The notes beneath the pieces were generated by a model. That model was not told where the DNA came from. It ran no database searches and saw only the letters and a program-made list of their open reading frames with translations. Positions 1 to 9,891 of a DNA stretch of 64,000 nucleotides are shown piece after piece (within the stretch, counting starts at the first letter, position 1; each line of letters starts with the position of its first letter). Position numbers and translations under genes: made by a program. The stretch covers positions 1 to 64,000 of the forward strand of contig OY752141.1 of the NCBI GenBank assembly GCA_963573315.1, written 5' to 3'. This DNA comes from Entomortierella parvispora. Its lineage: Eukaryota > Mortierellomycota > Mortierellomycetes > Mortierellales > Mortierellaceae.

Positions 1-270
1 CTAAAAAACCCTAAAAAAACCCTAAAAAACCCTAAAAAACCCTAAAAAACCCTAAAAAACCCTAAAAAACCCTAAAAAACCCTAAAAAACCCTAAAAAAC
101 CCTAAAAAACCCTAAAAAACCCTAAAAAACCCTAAAAAACCCTAAAAAACCCTAAAAAACCCTAAAAAAACCCTAAAAAACCCTAAAAAACCCTAAAAAA
201 CCCTAAAAAAACCCTAAAAAACCCTAAAAAACCCTAAAAAACCCTAAAAAAACCCTAAAAAACCCTAAAA
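1..270. repeat. Telomere repeat array, C-rich strand
   Basis: About 27 head-to-tail units of CCCTAAAAAA run from the first base to about 270, so the G strand reads TTTTTTAGGG. Most units are 10 bp. Four have seven A residues (11 bp): near 12-18, 164-170, 205-211 and 245-252. The last unit decays to four A residues. C-rich repeats at the 5' end of the top strand are the orientation of a true left chromosome end. The canonical fungal unit is TTAGGG, so this longer T-rich unit is unusual. Confidence 0.95.
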
Positions 271-299
271 CTTAAACCTTAATTTCGGGGATTAACCCT

Positions 300-1930
300 A
301 AAGTGTCACAATTGACTTGCAAATAGTCAGGCTATCATCACACATTTCCTTAAAAGGAAATAATGAAATAAAGTTTGAAATAGTTTCGTTACAAAGTATT
401 AAGGTGTTGCATTGGATAGAGGCAGATTGAAGGCTTCCAGAAATACATTTCAATTGCAATTCACTATGGTGGATGTTGCGTAATTGATCAAAACATTTCC
501 TTTTTAGGAAATATTTGAAGGACATTATCTCATGATGCAATGAAATAGTACCACCTTATATTGCGTCCAACGATAGCCCTAGGTAGAGCCTTTGTGCTTA
601 TGTTTCAGGTTTGCTCCTCACTTGAAAAGATCTGGAGTAATAGCTCCAAATATTTCCTAAAATGAAAATATTTGAGTAGCTATTTCTCATGATCTGCTCA
701 TAATACACCGATTCTTGAGCTAGGCCAAGATACCTCATTCCAAGGGCTTTCGAATAAGTGTAAAACTGCGGATTTTGACAAAGCCGATTTTGAGCAATTG
801 ATGATCAAATTTTATTGACTAAAATTTTTAAATATTATTTTGTCAATTTCTATGAGTCGCCCGCTTTCAGTGGTGAGAGTAGGCATAACTGAGAAGCGAG
901 TCTTTGTGATGCTGTTAAAAAATCGCAAGTTTGTAAAGTAGATCTTTATCAAATGCCTTTCTAATTGACTATTTTTTATCAAAATTTTCGGATGTCATTT
1001 CTCCAGAAGCACCTTGAAGACTTGGAAGAGTATTGCATGGTGACGATAGACTCTGATGAGCGCTTTCTGTGGCTGCAGGTGCATAGTCGATTAATAAGGT
1101 GGATTTCGAGCAATTGCTTGTCAAAATTTTAATTGCCATATTTTGTGTCATCTTTTTCTCCATATCTAGTTTGTTGAGATTATTGATTAAAGGGCCCACT
1201 GGTAGGTATTCATGAGAGCTTGTTTTCACATCAAAAAGATCACAAGTTCTTGTGACAGTTCTTGAACAATTGCTGGCCAAATAAATATTGGAAATTATTT
1301 TGAACACCATTATCTCCAGGTCCACCTTAGAGAATGGAACACAAGTCATGGGCATCCAACGTCACTAACGATAGCCTTCCATTTCATCAAGAACATTCTC
1401 AATTTATCTTGTACATCAGCTGCAATTGATGGTCGAATTTTTTTTTTCACAAGTGAATATCATTTTCTTATGATCTCCTTTGCGGATGGCAATGAAAATC
1501 ATATGAACAGTGAGGCCCTCTCAAGTTCATCCTGTTCATGCAGGAATACTGTTGATTGATAGATCGGATGTGGAGCAATTGCTTAGCGAAATGTTCATCT
1601 TTGTTTTTTTAGATGGCATTAACTTCAAATCTATTCTGCTCTGAGTCATCAGATCACCCAGAAGCGATAGCCGCTATCAACGACACTCAGATGGGCACGC
1701 AATATCGCCAGTTGTTTTTGTCAACGCTGGAGTAATTTGCTAAAAAAAAAAAAAAAAAAAGTCGCAATAGTTGAAAGTCGAACGATGATATCCCTAGATC
1801 TCCATAGAAGAGACCAATGATAATCACTCGTTAAGGTAGTTTTTAGCGTGGAGTTGCCAGTTGCAAGAGAATATAGACCATAGCCACCGTCGTTTCTGAT
1901 GAATTGCTGTTTACATTTTCACTTTTAAGA
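300..1930. repeat. Degenerate ~155-bp subtelomeric tandem repeat
   Basis: An AT-rich stretch with no plausible gene. A recurring motif around gAgCAATTGcT, followed by an A/T-rich run and then a TCATTTTCTCC-like block, returns near 330, 483, 633, 789, 963, 1107, 1262, 1420, 1572, 1732 and 1899. The spacing is 144-174 bp. Copies are strongly diverged and were aligned by eye. A run of 19 A residues lies at 1742-1760. The interval 1931-2240 shows nothing else I can name. Confidence 0.55.
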
Positions 1931-2240
1931 TGAAAGAGACCATTACTTTGCGTATCCCGAGTTGACGAGTCGGTGTGAAATGACTTTCACTTGGAAAGAA
2001 CGGAACAAGGATAGTAAAGCCGGGATTGAGACTGGGAGCGGCATCAAAGGCAGTTGATGAGCTGTTCCCAAGTTGCTTCAGCAAAACCTATTGATGGAGT
2101 GAGTTCAGTTCATCGCTGGACGATATGTGTCGAACATACATGTTTGTTGAAGCGAAAGAAGAGGCAACATAAAGATCGAACGATGGCAATAACCTGTGCA
2201 GCTTGCTCAGCAAGTCGCATTTTTCTCACGAGACTTGAGG

Positions 2241-2477
2241 TGCAACAGAAGATTAGCTACGCTCCAAAACTACACTCCAAAACTACACTCCAAACAATAC
2301 CATCATAGCCACCACAGCCACACAGCCACACAGACGTATATATATACCCCCATCCCCCCTACATAATAAACATCATTCGTTCTCCCAACTCTACCTCTTC
2401 CCCTGTCCCTGTCCCTGGTCCTTATCCCTGTCCCCTCTCCCGGTCTCTCCCTTGCATCCCCCTCTGTGCCTATTACA
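2241..2477 (+). mobile_element. Solo LTR of the Ty3/chromovirus family
   Basis: 237 bp, TG...CA ended, in the opposite map orientation to the LTRs at 12197-12433 and 17336-17572. I find one difference from them (C at 2457 in place of T). It is flanked by a perfect 5-bp target duplication TGAGG at 2236-2240 and 2478-2482. No internal element sequence is attached, so this is a solo LTR, normally left by LTR-LTR recombination. Short open frames that run into it are artefacts. Confidence 0.93.
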
Positions 2478-2482
2478 TGAGG

Positions 2483-3894
2483 ATTCAACTGCAGCAATTG
2501 AGGCCGAAACACTCGACAATGGCCGCAAGTACTGTTGACCCAACACAAGTTCTGCATTCGAAACAGTGGAAACAGTGAAAGTAAAGGCGGATCCAGAGTC
2601 TCTCGACTGTCATGGATGGAAGAGCAAGAAGCCATTGGCGTACGGTCACAGCCAAACAAAAGGAAAACATAGCTAGCCAAGGCAGAGCGTTACAAAGAAA
2701 GGGATAAGTCAAGGATGCAGTTTGGGTATTAAGCTGAGGGAGGTGTACGTCGTATGAATGCGGCTACTACGGCGACCACAACGCAGTCAGCAAGTCCACA
2801 GCATAGTCTGGCGAAGCAAGAATAGACAGCGAGCGAGAGAACGACAAGAGGAGCAGCGAAAGACATCTCTGTATTATGATAAAGAGATACGTAAGAGTCT
2901 ATAGGACTACGACAGTTGTTGTTGGGGCTATGGCAAGGTCAACAGACAGCCAAACAGGCGTAGATAGAGTGGCAGAGTTCATAATGACAGCACCGTACTC
3001 ACCAAGGCCGTCGAACTGCGCTGCAGTACTCTTGTAGCAGAGACACGAAGAAAGAGAGGAAGAACCCAGACAGAAAGTGGCAGCGAAAGGTCAAGACAAC
3101 AGGAGCAAGCTATCTACAGTGTCCAGACTATGAAGTTCAAGGTCCACGGCCTTCTCTGGACAGAGTGGTTGCCAAGACCAGCTTTGCAGCTTCGACTTTG
3201 AGGCAGATTGTCGAAGTGGCCAGTTGGAATGAGTCGGTTCGCTGGCAAATGGAGCGCATGTTCAGCGCAGATGGTCGGACAGACTAGATGAAAGTAGATG
3301 AAAGTAGATGACCAATCTCCAGGCATGCATGTTCAACAGTCATTGTCAAACTGAGAAGATGAAGCCCAGCAGCCAACCTCGAACTGACCCAAGGGTTCAA
3401 CACTGAGTGTCGAACTGACAGACGGGAGAAATCAGGGAGGAAGAGAAGCTTCCGTCTGTAGAAATCAGGGAGGAAGAGAAGCTTCCGTCTGTCAGTTCGA
3501 CACTCAGTGTTATAGGGGAATGCCCTTGAGTTGAAGTGTCCCAAGCCACCCCGTCCAGGCCATCCCGTGAGCGCACCTTCGCCACACACACATTCGTACA
3601 GCAGGTGAAGTGAGTACAGTTCATGCAGCTGGCAAGTGTGTTTCTTTATTTAAAGGAGCTTTCATAGTACAAGTCAAGAGGAAAGACAAGAAAACAAGTA
3701 GGGAGAGCGATAGCGGTGCTAGGCTACTTGGTACTTACCCAACAGGCGCGCATGCCTGGATTTGTAGCTTCAAGTTTGTCGCCAGTTGTTCTTGGATCAT
3801 AGGGATGGACGCTGTTAGATGGAGCGAGCTTTTTGTGGGAGTCAATTGAGAAGGCAAGGTCTGGTTTAGCAACAAAGTGAATAGGGGAGAGGGC
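2483..3894. other. No gene recognised; subtelomeric spacer
   Basis: No open frame here resembles a protein family I know and codon-like structure is weak. The notable features are the long inverted repeat at 3399-3511 and a short direct duplication (GATGAAAGTA) near 3289-3309. Confidence 0.4.
3399..3511. repeat. Perfect 27-bp inverted repeat around a duplicated core
   Basis: Arms 3399-3425 and 3485-3511 are exact reverse complements (left arm starts AACACTGAGTGTCG). The 59-bp centre holds a direct duplication of a block starting GAAATCAGGGAGGAAGAG. A single strand could fold into a long hairpin. No terminal target duplication is visible, so it is not clearly a MITE. Confidence 0.85.
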
Positions 3895-5335
3895 AACGTC
3901 TGCGAGCGAGAAAGAAGAAAGTCGTTTGTTTTTTTGTTCTGTTGGTCAAGAGCACACAAAAGAGTGTGAAGCAGCCGTCGGTCCTGAACAAAGGATAAAG
4001 AGAGGCGAAAGGTTCAAGTGCAGCAAGAGGGAGAGGGCTGTCAAGAGGGGCACAAGGAGACAAGAGGGTAGACAAGGCACAAGACACCAGAGGGAGACAG
4101 GGCACAAGACGCAAGAGGGAGACAAGGCACAAGACACAAGAGGGAGACAAGATGGAGACCAGAAAGACAAGAGGGAAGACACAAGAGGGAGAGACAGGGC
4201 ACACAAGAGGGAGAGAAAGGGCAGACAAGTGGGCAGCAGAAAACAAGAGGGAGAAAACAGACGAGAGACGCGGGAGTGACAAAAGCAAACAAAAAAGCAA
4301 ACAAAAAAGCAAACAAAACAGAGGCAAGAGAGCACAGGAAAGCAGAGTGGTTGTTCAGAGGCCAACAGATGCAGAAGGGGCCGAGGGATGAACATAGATG
4401 AAGACAACAACAAGATGGATCCAGGTAGAAGAAAGATGGATCAAGTCAGAGGGAGGATGAGAGATGCAAGCAGAAGGAGGGGATGAATACAAAGGGAGGA
4501 TGAGGGAGCGAAAATGAACGTGTGCAGATGGAGGCACACAGAGAGAGAGATGGACGGGTTACAGACAAGATGGGCGCTGCACAGACAGAGAAAGAGACAG
4601 AAGAGGAAGAGCCAGGGAAGCAGAGGGAAAAGGACACGGGCAGAGGGAGGAAGGATGAGGGCAGAGGGAAGAAGGATGAGGGCAGAGGGAAGAAGGATGA
4701 GGGCAGAGGGAAGAAGGATGAGGGCAGAGGGAAGAAGGATGAGGGCAGAGGGAGGAAGGACACGGGCAGAAGGGGGGAAGAAGGAGGGACACAGCATACG
4801 GAGGCGAGAGGGAAGAGAGGAAGAAGGATATGAGCAGTGGGAAGAGATTGAGGGAGAAAGAGAAAGGATGTGCAGAAGATGGATGCACGAAAGAAGGACG
4901 CAGAGAGCAGAGGGATGCAAAGCAGAGAAGAAGCACGCAGAAGAGGGAGGAAGGAAGAAGGGAGCAAAGAAGAAAGACGAGGAAGCAGGCGGCAGAAAGA
5001 AGGATGCATAGAAGACAGATGAAGAGCGAAGATGCGAGGGGAAGATGCAGAGGGGAAGATGCAGAGGGGAAGATGCAGAGGGGAAGATGACAGTTGCAGA
5101 TGGAAGACGCAGAGGGGAAGACGACAGATGAAGAGGGAAGATCTGAAGGAGATGATGCGGGAAGATGCAGAGGTGACGATGTAGAGGAAGAGAGAAAGAG
5201 AGAGAGAATGCAAAGGGGAAGAAGAGAGATGCAGAGGAAGAAGGGAAAACAGATGCAGCAGCAGAGGGCAAGAAGGAATAAGGACGCGGAAGAAGAAACA
5301 AGAAGGGAAGAAACGAAGGAAGGACAAAGAAGACG
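3895..5335. repeat. Long polypurine-biased low-complexity tract
   Basis: For about 1.4 kb the plus strand is overwhelmingly A and G (AGGGAGACAAG, GAAGAAGG, GATGCAGAGG types). It contains several local tandem arrays: variants of GAGGGAGACAAGGCACAAGA at about 4060-4250, a 21-bp array at 4638-4763, and a 15-bp GAAGATGCAGAGGGG array at about 5035-5090. The bias creates long open frames on both strands (Arg/Glu/Gly-rich on plus, Ser/Pro/Leu/Phe-rich on minus) with no domain. I do not call genes here. Confidence 0.85.
4638..4763. repeat. 21-bp tandem repeat, six units
   Basis: Six consecutive 21-bp units begin GGGCAGAGGGA and end GAAGGATGA (the last ends GACAC), differing at one or two positions. 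It lies inside the purine-rich tract. Confidence 0.85.
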
Positions 5336-6449
5336 GACCACCGTCTGCTGGTCCGACGGACAAAAAAACGCGAAAAAAGATTTTTTTTGGTTCTCGTCCA
5401 ACGACCCACGCGTCCGATGGTCAGGTCAGGATCAGGGTGAGGGTCAGACAGACCACAGCCGACCTCAATTGCGTTCAGCGCTTCGTCTCGCCCTTGTTGG
5501 CAACCAGAGCGACAGGAGCAGGGTATCACGGCGAGCAAAGACCTCAAAGAAGAAAAGAGTAGTCTTGATCTAAAGTATGAGAGTAGGTCAGGAATAAGGC
5601 ACCAGTCAACCCCAAGACAAATTCAGTTGAAGGAAACACCGGGAATACCTTGGTACAGAGATACAGAGAGGGATATTGCTGAAAGAACAGAAAGTCTTAC
5701 CCCCTGCAGGCCCAGTTACCAGCGTTACCTTTCTCCTCTGGTGTCGCAAGCATCTTACAGTAGAAAAAAGAACCAGTAGAGATATATCCGCCCGAACGAG
5801 GAATGATACCCGCCTGCGATGCAGTATTCGGTGCTCCACACAGAGCCGAAGAGAGATGAACGTGTAGCGATCACACGACCCAAGGTAGGTCTTGCACATA
5901 AGTCGGACCAAGGTGTCATGGCGCGGCAAAATGAACGTTAGCACTCCAATGTTGTTTCGTCTCGTTCCAGACACGATTTGGCAAGACAGCCAATATTCGA
6001 TAGTACTTAACTTGTGTGGCTACGATCTCATCCTTTCAGCGGGAGGTCTGACCTCCGTTGCAGCCGAATACCAAGAAAAAAACGAAAGCAAAAAAAAAGG
6101 ATTAAAATCGCCTGCTATTCCTTGATATCCTCGTCATCGGAGTGGATCAATGGCCCCTCAATCCCAAGACAACCGCTTGCCGTTCCTGATAATTGCTAGG
6201 GTTCAAGCGAGAAGATCTGTATGGAGCTACCGTGTTATTTCTTGTTTACTAAAAGCCTATACAGCGGTGCAAATGTTTGCAGAAGGCACCAGCTCTTGGC
6301 ACGTCAACTTCTTCATCTCACCTTGTTCACTTGACCTTTCTTCTCCAATGGCTACACCCTACTACAGAAAAACCTGGGTATATCCTTGTCGTCAATCACC
6401 AAAACAACCTCAATAAATGTCCTGTATGTCCTTCACATAGCTCACCGTT
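5336..6449. other. No gene recognised
   Basis: The stretch runs from the end of the purine tract (with a T-run near 5381-5390) through mixed-composition DNA. Open frames on both strands are short, lack conserved motifs and have no convincing start or splice context. Confidence 0.35.
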
Positions 6450-7130
6450 AGCACTCACTCCTAAATAATCGGCGGCCACGGTTGTTGGTCCTTGTTGTTC
6501 GAACTTTCCTCCAAGTCATTACGCCAAAGATTAGTTCAAGATTCAGACGATTAAAAACTGAAATCATGATGTGCAGAGCACTTACATTTGGATATGAGCA
6601 CCGAGCAACAAGTACCTGAGAGGGTCCACTGACATGCCTTTGGAAAGAGGTCCTAGTCTTACAGAATGACAACTCGGTCCAGAATTGTGAAGAAAGTAGA
6701 TATCCAGGATTATTCCATGCTCTAGGGCTCTTACCTCGTGGTCGGAATCATACTCCCTCGTCCAACTGCATTCGATACGGGAGTTCGCGCCGTTGAATAG
6801 GTCCGACTTTGCAGCATAATACCTTTCAGATTCTGAAATGCCGCCGGTAGATTGCGCCAGCTGTTGCAAGTATCCTGAATCCATCATCTGGAAAAGTCGC
6901 CGGCTGTTGCCACGAACGCAAGGTTCCTATCGTATGGCCTTCATCTGGTATCCTTGAACACAGCCAAACAAGCTCTTCAAGCTCTTTCGCAAGAAAACTC
7001 ACCATACGAGTTGAAAATGTCTTGCAAACTTCGGTATCTTGCAAAAACAAACGTGTGTCGTCAGAGCTGCCTTGACTTGCGTTACTACATTCAGAGGCTC
7101 GGCACAGAGCCTATTGTGGAAGATAACGTC
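6450..7130 (-). other. Exon-like fragments, possible eroded or unrecognised gene
   Basis: On the minus strand, short open blocks are followed by good donor-like sequences: one ends near 7008 (ATG then GTGAGT), one near 6737 (GAG then GTAAGA) and one near 6588 (AAAT then GTAAGTG). The peptide of the middle block includes SGYLQQLAQSTGG and SRIECSWTREYDSDHE. I recognise no family and cannot join the blocks into a confident reading frame, so this could be a decayed gene or chance. Confidence 0.15.
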
Positions 7131-7481
7131 GGTGAGAACATATGCTATCGTAGTCGGTATATGCAGCCATCTATACGTTTCTACCTTGTTGTCAGATATA
7201 CCTTCGCGATCATTTCCTTGAAAACGGACGCGATGTGGCGCCAGCGTCAGCAGAGGTCGTGAATGAGTCTCCGGAATAAGGTCTAAGGAAGGAGCAGCAA
7301 GAGAAGATGAGAACATATGCTATTGTAGTGGGAATATGCAGTCATCTATGCGCTTCTCCCTCGTTGTCTGATGTATCTACACCACCATTTCCTTGAAAAC
7401 GGACACAAGGGGGTGCCAGCGTCGTCAGAGGTCGTGAAGGAGCCTCCGGAATAAGGCCTAAGGTAGGAGCAGCAAGGGGGG
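7131..7481. repeat. Two tandem ~176-bp units
   Basis: Unit one, about 7131-7305, starts GTGAGAACATATGCTATCG. Unit two, about 7307-7481, starts GATGAGAACATATGCTATTG. Both contain CATTTCCTTGAAAACGGAC, GTCGTGAA and CCGGAATAAGG in the same order. A more diverged relative begins near 26936. Confidence 0.8.
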
Positions 7482-8424
7482 TGAATCGCAGAGAAGAGAG
7501 AGCTGCATGGCTTGCCTTGGTGCAACATGCAAAATCGCGGTGGTAGTGAAGAATGAAAGACAGGGGGATGGATTACCTAGCGTGGTCGATGGACGACAAT
7601 GCGAACAGATTTCTCGATTAGAGATGAGTGAGGAAGTGAGTCCTGGCGATGGGAAGGGAATGACCAAGGATGGTAGGAGGGTGCAAGGGCAAGAGCAAAG
7701 AACGCGAGGACGAGACAGAAAAGAGCGCGCAAGGACCACGCACGTGCTCGCTCTTTTTTGGGATTCGTTTCTTTGCTCTCCCCTTCTCCGCAAGGGAACC
7801 TTACCTCACTTCTCCTGTTCTCTCCTCTCTCCTCTCCTTCCTCTCATCCATCTGCTGGACATCGAACATCTGGACTCACTTCGAAGGCACTCCAGCTAAC
7901 GGCCATCAGATTCAAGCCAACAGCGACATGTACAGGTGTGGATATCGTGTTCTGGGAATAAGTCCATGCACCTGAGCATTGAAGAAACACGCATGGAATC
8001 GTCGGGAGTGGTAATTACTCGTGCCAGCTGAAGAACGAACCCTTCCATGCCAATGCATGAATCAAGTTCGGTGATGCACACTTCTCATTGTTTTTTCTTT
8101 TCTGTTTTCATTAGATGGTGCTGGCGTTCATTGATGTCTTTGGCCCTTCTGAAGGGAACAAGAACAAGTCCTCACTCGTTGAACAGAACATCAGCAACGC
8201 CCTGCAAGTTTGAGGGGACTACAAAGTGGGCTGCTAATGACAAGTCCAGGGCTGGTTTTGGCTACTGTTGTGTAGACCTTGAACAGGAGTGGCGAATAGA
8301 GCTTCCAGCGACGTCCACTGAGGACCACTAAAGACCACTTACGACGACCCAATCTCCTTTCGACCTCCACCAACATCGCTTTGCTTTGCACTGGATTGCT
8401 TAGAGATCATCGAGTTGTTTCGCC
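7482..8424. other. Dispersed-repeat flank, no gene recognised
   Basis: The part around 7750-7930 (CTCTTTTTTGGG, pyrimidine-rich blocks, then a CTGGAC...CTGGACTC motif) resembles 27270-27430, so the repeat block that starts with the tandem units probably extends to about 8.0 kb. The rest shows no gene I can support. Confidence 0.35.
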
Positions 8425-8490
8425 AGAATCAGGATGCTGGGGCTCAAGAATCAGGATACCGGTGCTCAAGAATCAGGATACTGGTGCTCA
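8425..8490. repeat. 22-bp tandem repeat, three units
   Basis: Three units beginning AGAATCAGGAT and ending GCTCA, at 8425-8446, 8447-8468 and 8469-8490, differing at two or three positions. The surrounding 8491-8990 has no recognisable gene. Confidence 0.9.
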
Positions 8491-8989
8491 AGAAGGTACT
8501 CAAGCCGAGGAAGAACGCTGACGATGACCATACAGCACACCGCCTATACCATAATCAGGTCAGAATACAAGCATCAGGAAAGAAGAGTGCCAATCTGGAC
8601 GATAGTCACCCACACTGCAATACTTTAGGCGACGCAATGTCTATTGCTTGCTCGCGAAGACCTCTTCCCATGGTCTCCTCTGGATTCGCGTTCGAATGTC
8701 GCATGAGATACCATGTCCAGGACTTGGTCAAGGAAACAAAAGTGGACAAAGGAATGGAATATGAGACCATAATGCGGACGAAATTGCGGGAAAACACAGG
8801 CTTTTCAATCAGAACCTCTTATCTCTTCCCCCAATCTCGCAATAAACCATATCGCTTTTTATTATTCTTCTCGGTGCTTTCTCTGGAACTGACATAAGAC
8901 CCGAAAAAGGGACCGAGGGACCGAGAGATCGGATGACCGGAACTGGACATACTGACGCTCCACATGAGATTGGTGCTTCATGCGTTTAG

Positions 8990-9560
8990 TGGCACTTGAC
9001 AAGTCTCATCAAGCAACCAACACCTTAACGACCTTGCTCCTCACCTCTTGTCATCGACTGAAATCGAAAATATCTCATCTTCAGTAATGGTGGAGAGAAA
9101 CTGACCAATTATCTGATCCAAATCCTCACTCGATCCTACAGCAAGTATCAGGTGGGCCTTGGGCTTTGAACAGCAAGGTCGATTAGGAAACAGTTATCCC
9201 ACACGCGTAGGATCAAATTTGTTGGATGTTTCTCCTCCAGGAGCATTGATTTTGTCCTATCCGAGAAAAACCACACAATTCTCGATTCATCTTCCCGCTC
9301 GATCCTTCCATAAAATCAAGTAATTATCCCTTGAACAGCAATGTTGAATAGTAAAAGGTCATCGCATGCCGAGGTACCAAGTGTACTGCTGTCCTCTCGA
9401 TCGATATCAAAATCTCAAAAGATTCGTTTTTATTGCTCAACTCGTTCAAACTCAACCGCTCTTCTAGAGTCTTTAGTAGTGATCCAGTCTTTGAGGATGT
9501 CAACTACTGGCAGGTCATCGCTAGCGCAGGACCAGGTACACCGTTTCAACTGTCGAGAAG
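8990..9560. repeat. Dispersed satellite, copy A
   Basis: The block starting GACAAGTCTCATCAAGCA at about 8998 closely matches one at about 25391. It continues through CCAAATCCTCACTCGAT, AGTATCAGGTG and TTTGAACAGCAA (9165), and a second, partial unit starts with TTGAACAGCAATG at 9331. The LINE lies just downstream (target duplication at 9716). Confidence 0.75.
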
Positions 9561-9891
9561 CGCCTGCTCACGTCGAAATCTCAAAGATCAGTGTGTTTGA
9601 CCTATCTCGTGAAGAAGTGTTGATGAGAACGCCAGCACAGAGTGGAGAGACAGCATTTGCGATGGATGAACAAAGGTTTCTTTATCGTATGGGCTGCAGC
9701 TGGGCAACATGGGTGACCTGGTCTGGCGCTTTTTGTTTTTATCTGGTTTATTTGGGTCAGTGTCCAAGAAATCCAGTGCCCCTACATCTTCAGGCGGCGC
9801 TACTACGATCAAATTTGAGTTACAACAAGCACTACGGGGGTGGTACTAAAAGATAAAAATACAGGTATAGAAGAAAATAAAAGAAGAAATG

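Noticed and set aside
4638..4763. Regular short repeats considered as a CRISPR array
   Set aside because: Units are contiguous with no spacers and the genome is eukaryotic; it is a simple tandem repeat.
3926..5573. Several long open frames in the purine-rich tract, some over 300 codons
   Set aside because: They come from base composition: every frame is open on both strands, the products are simple Ser/Pro/Leu or Arg/Glu/Gly repeats and no domain or splice context supports them.
9341..9856. A 171-codon plus-strand open frame
   Set aside because: It crosses the satellite, the LINE target duplication and the LINE 3' UTR, so it cannot be one gene.
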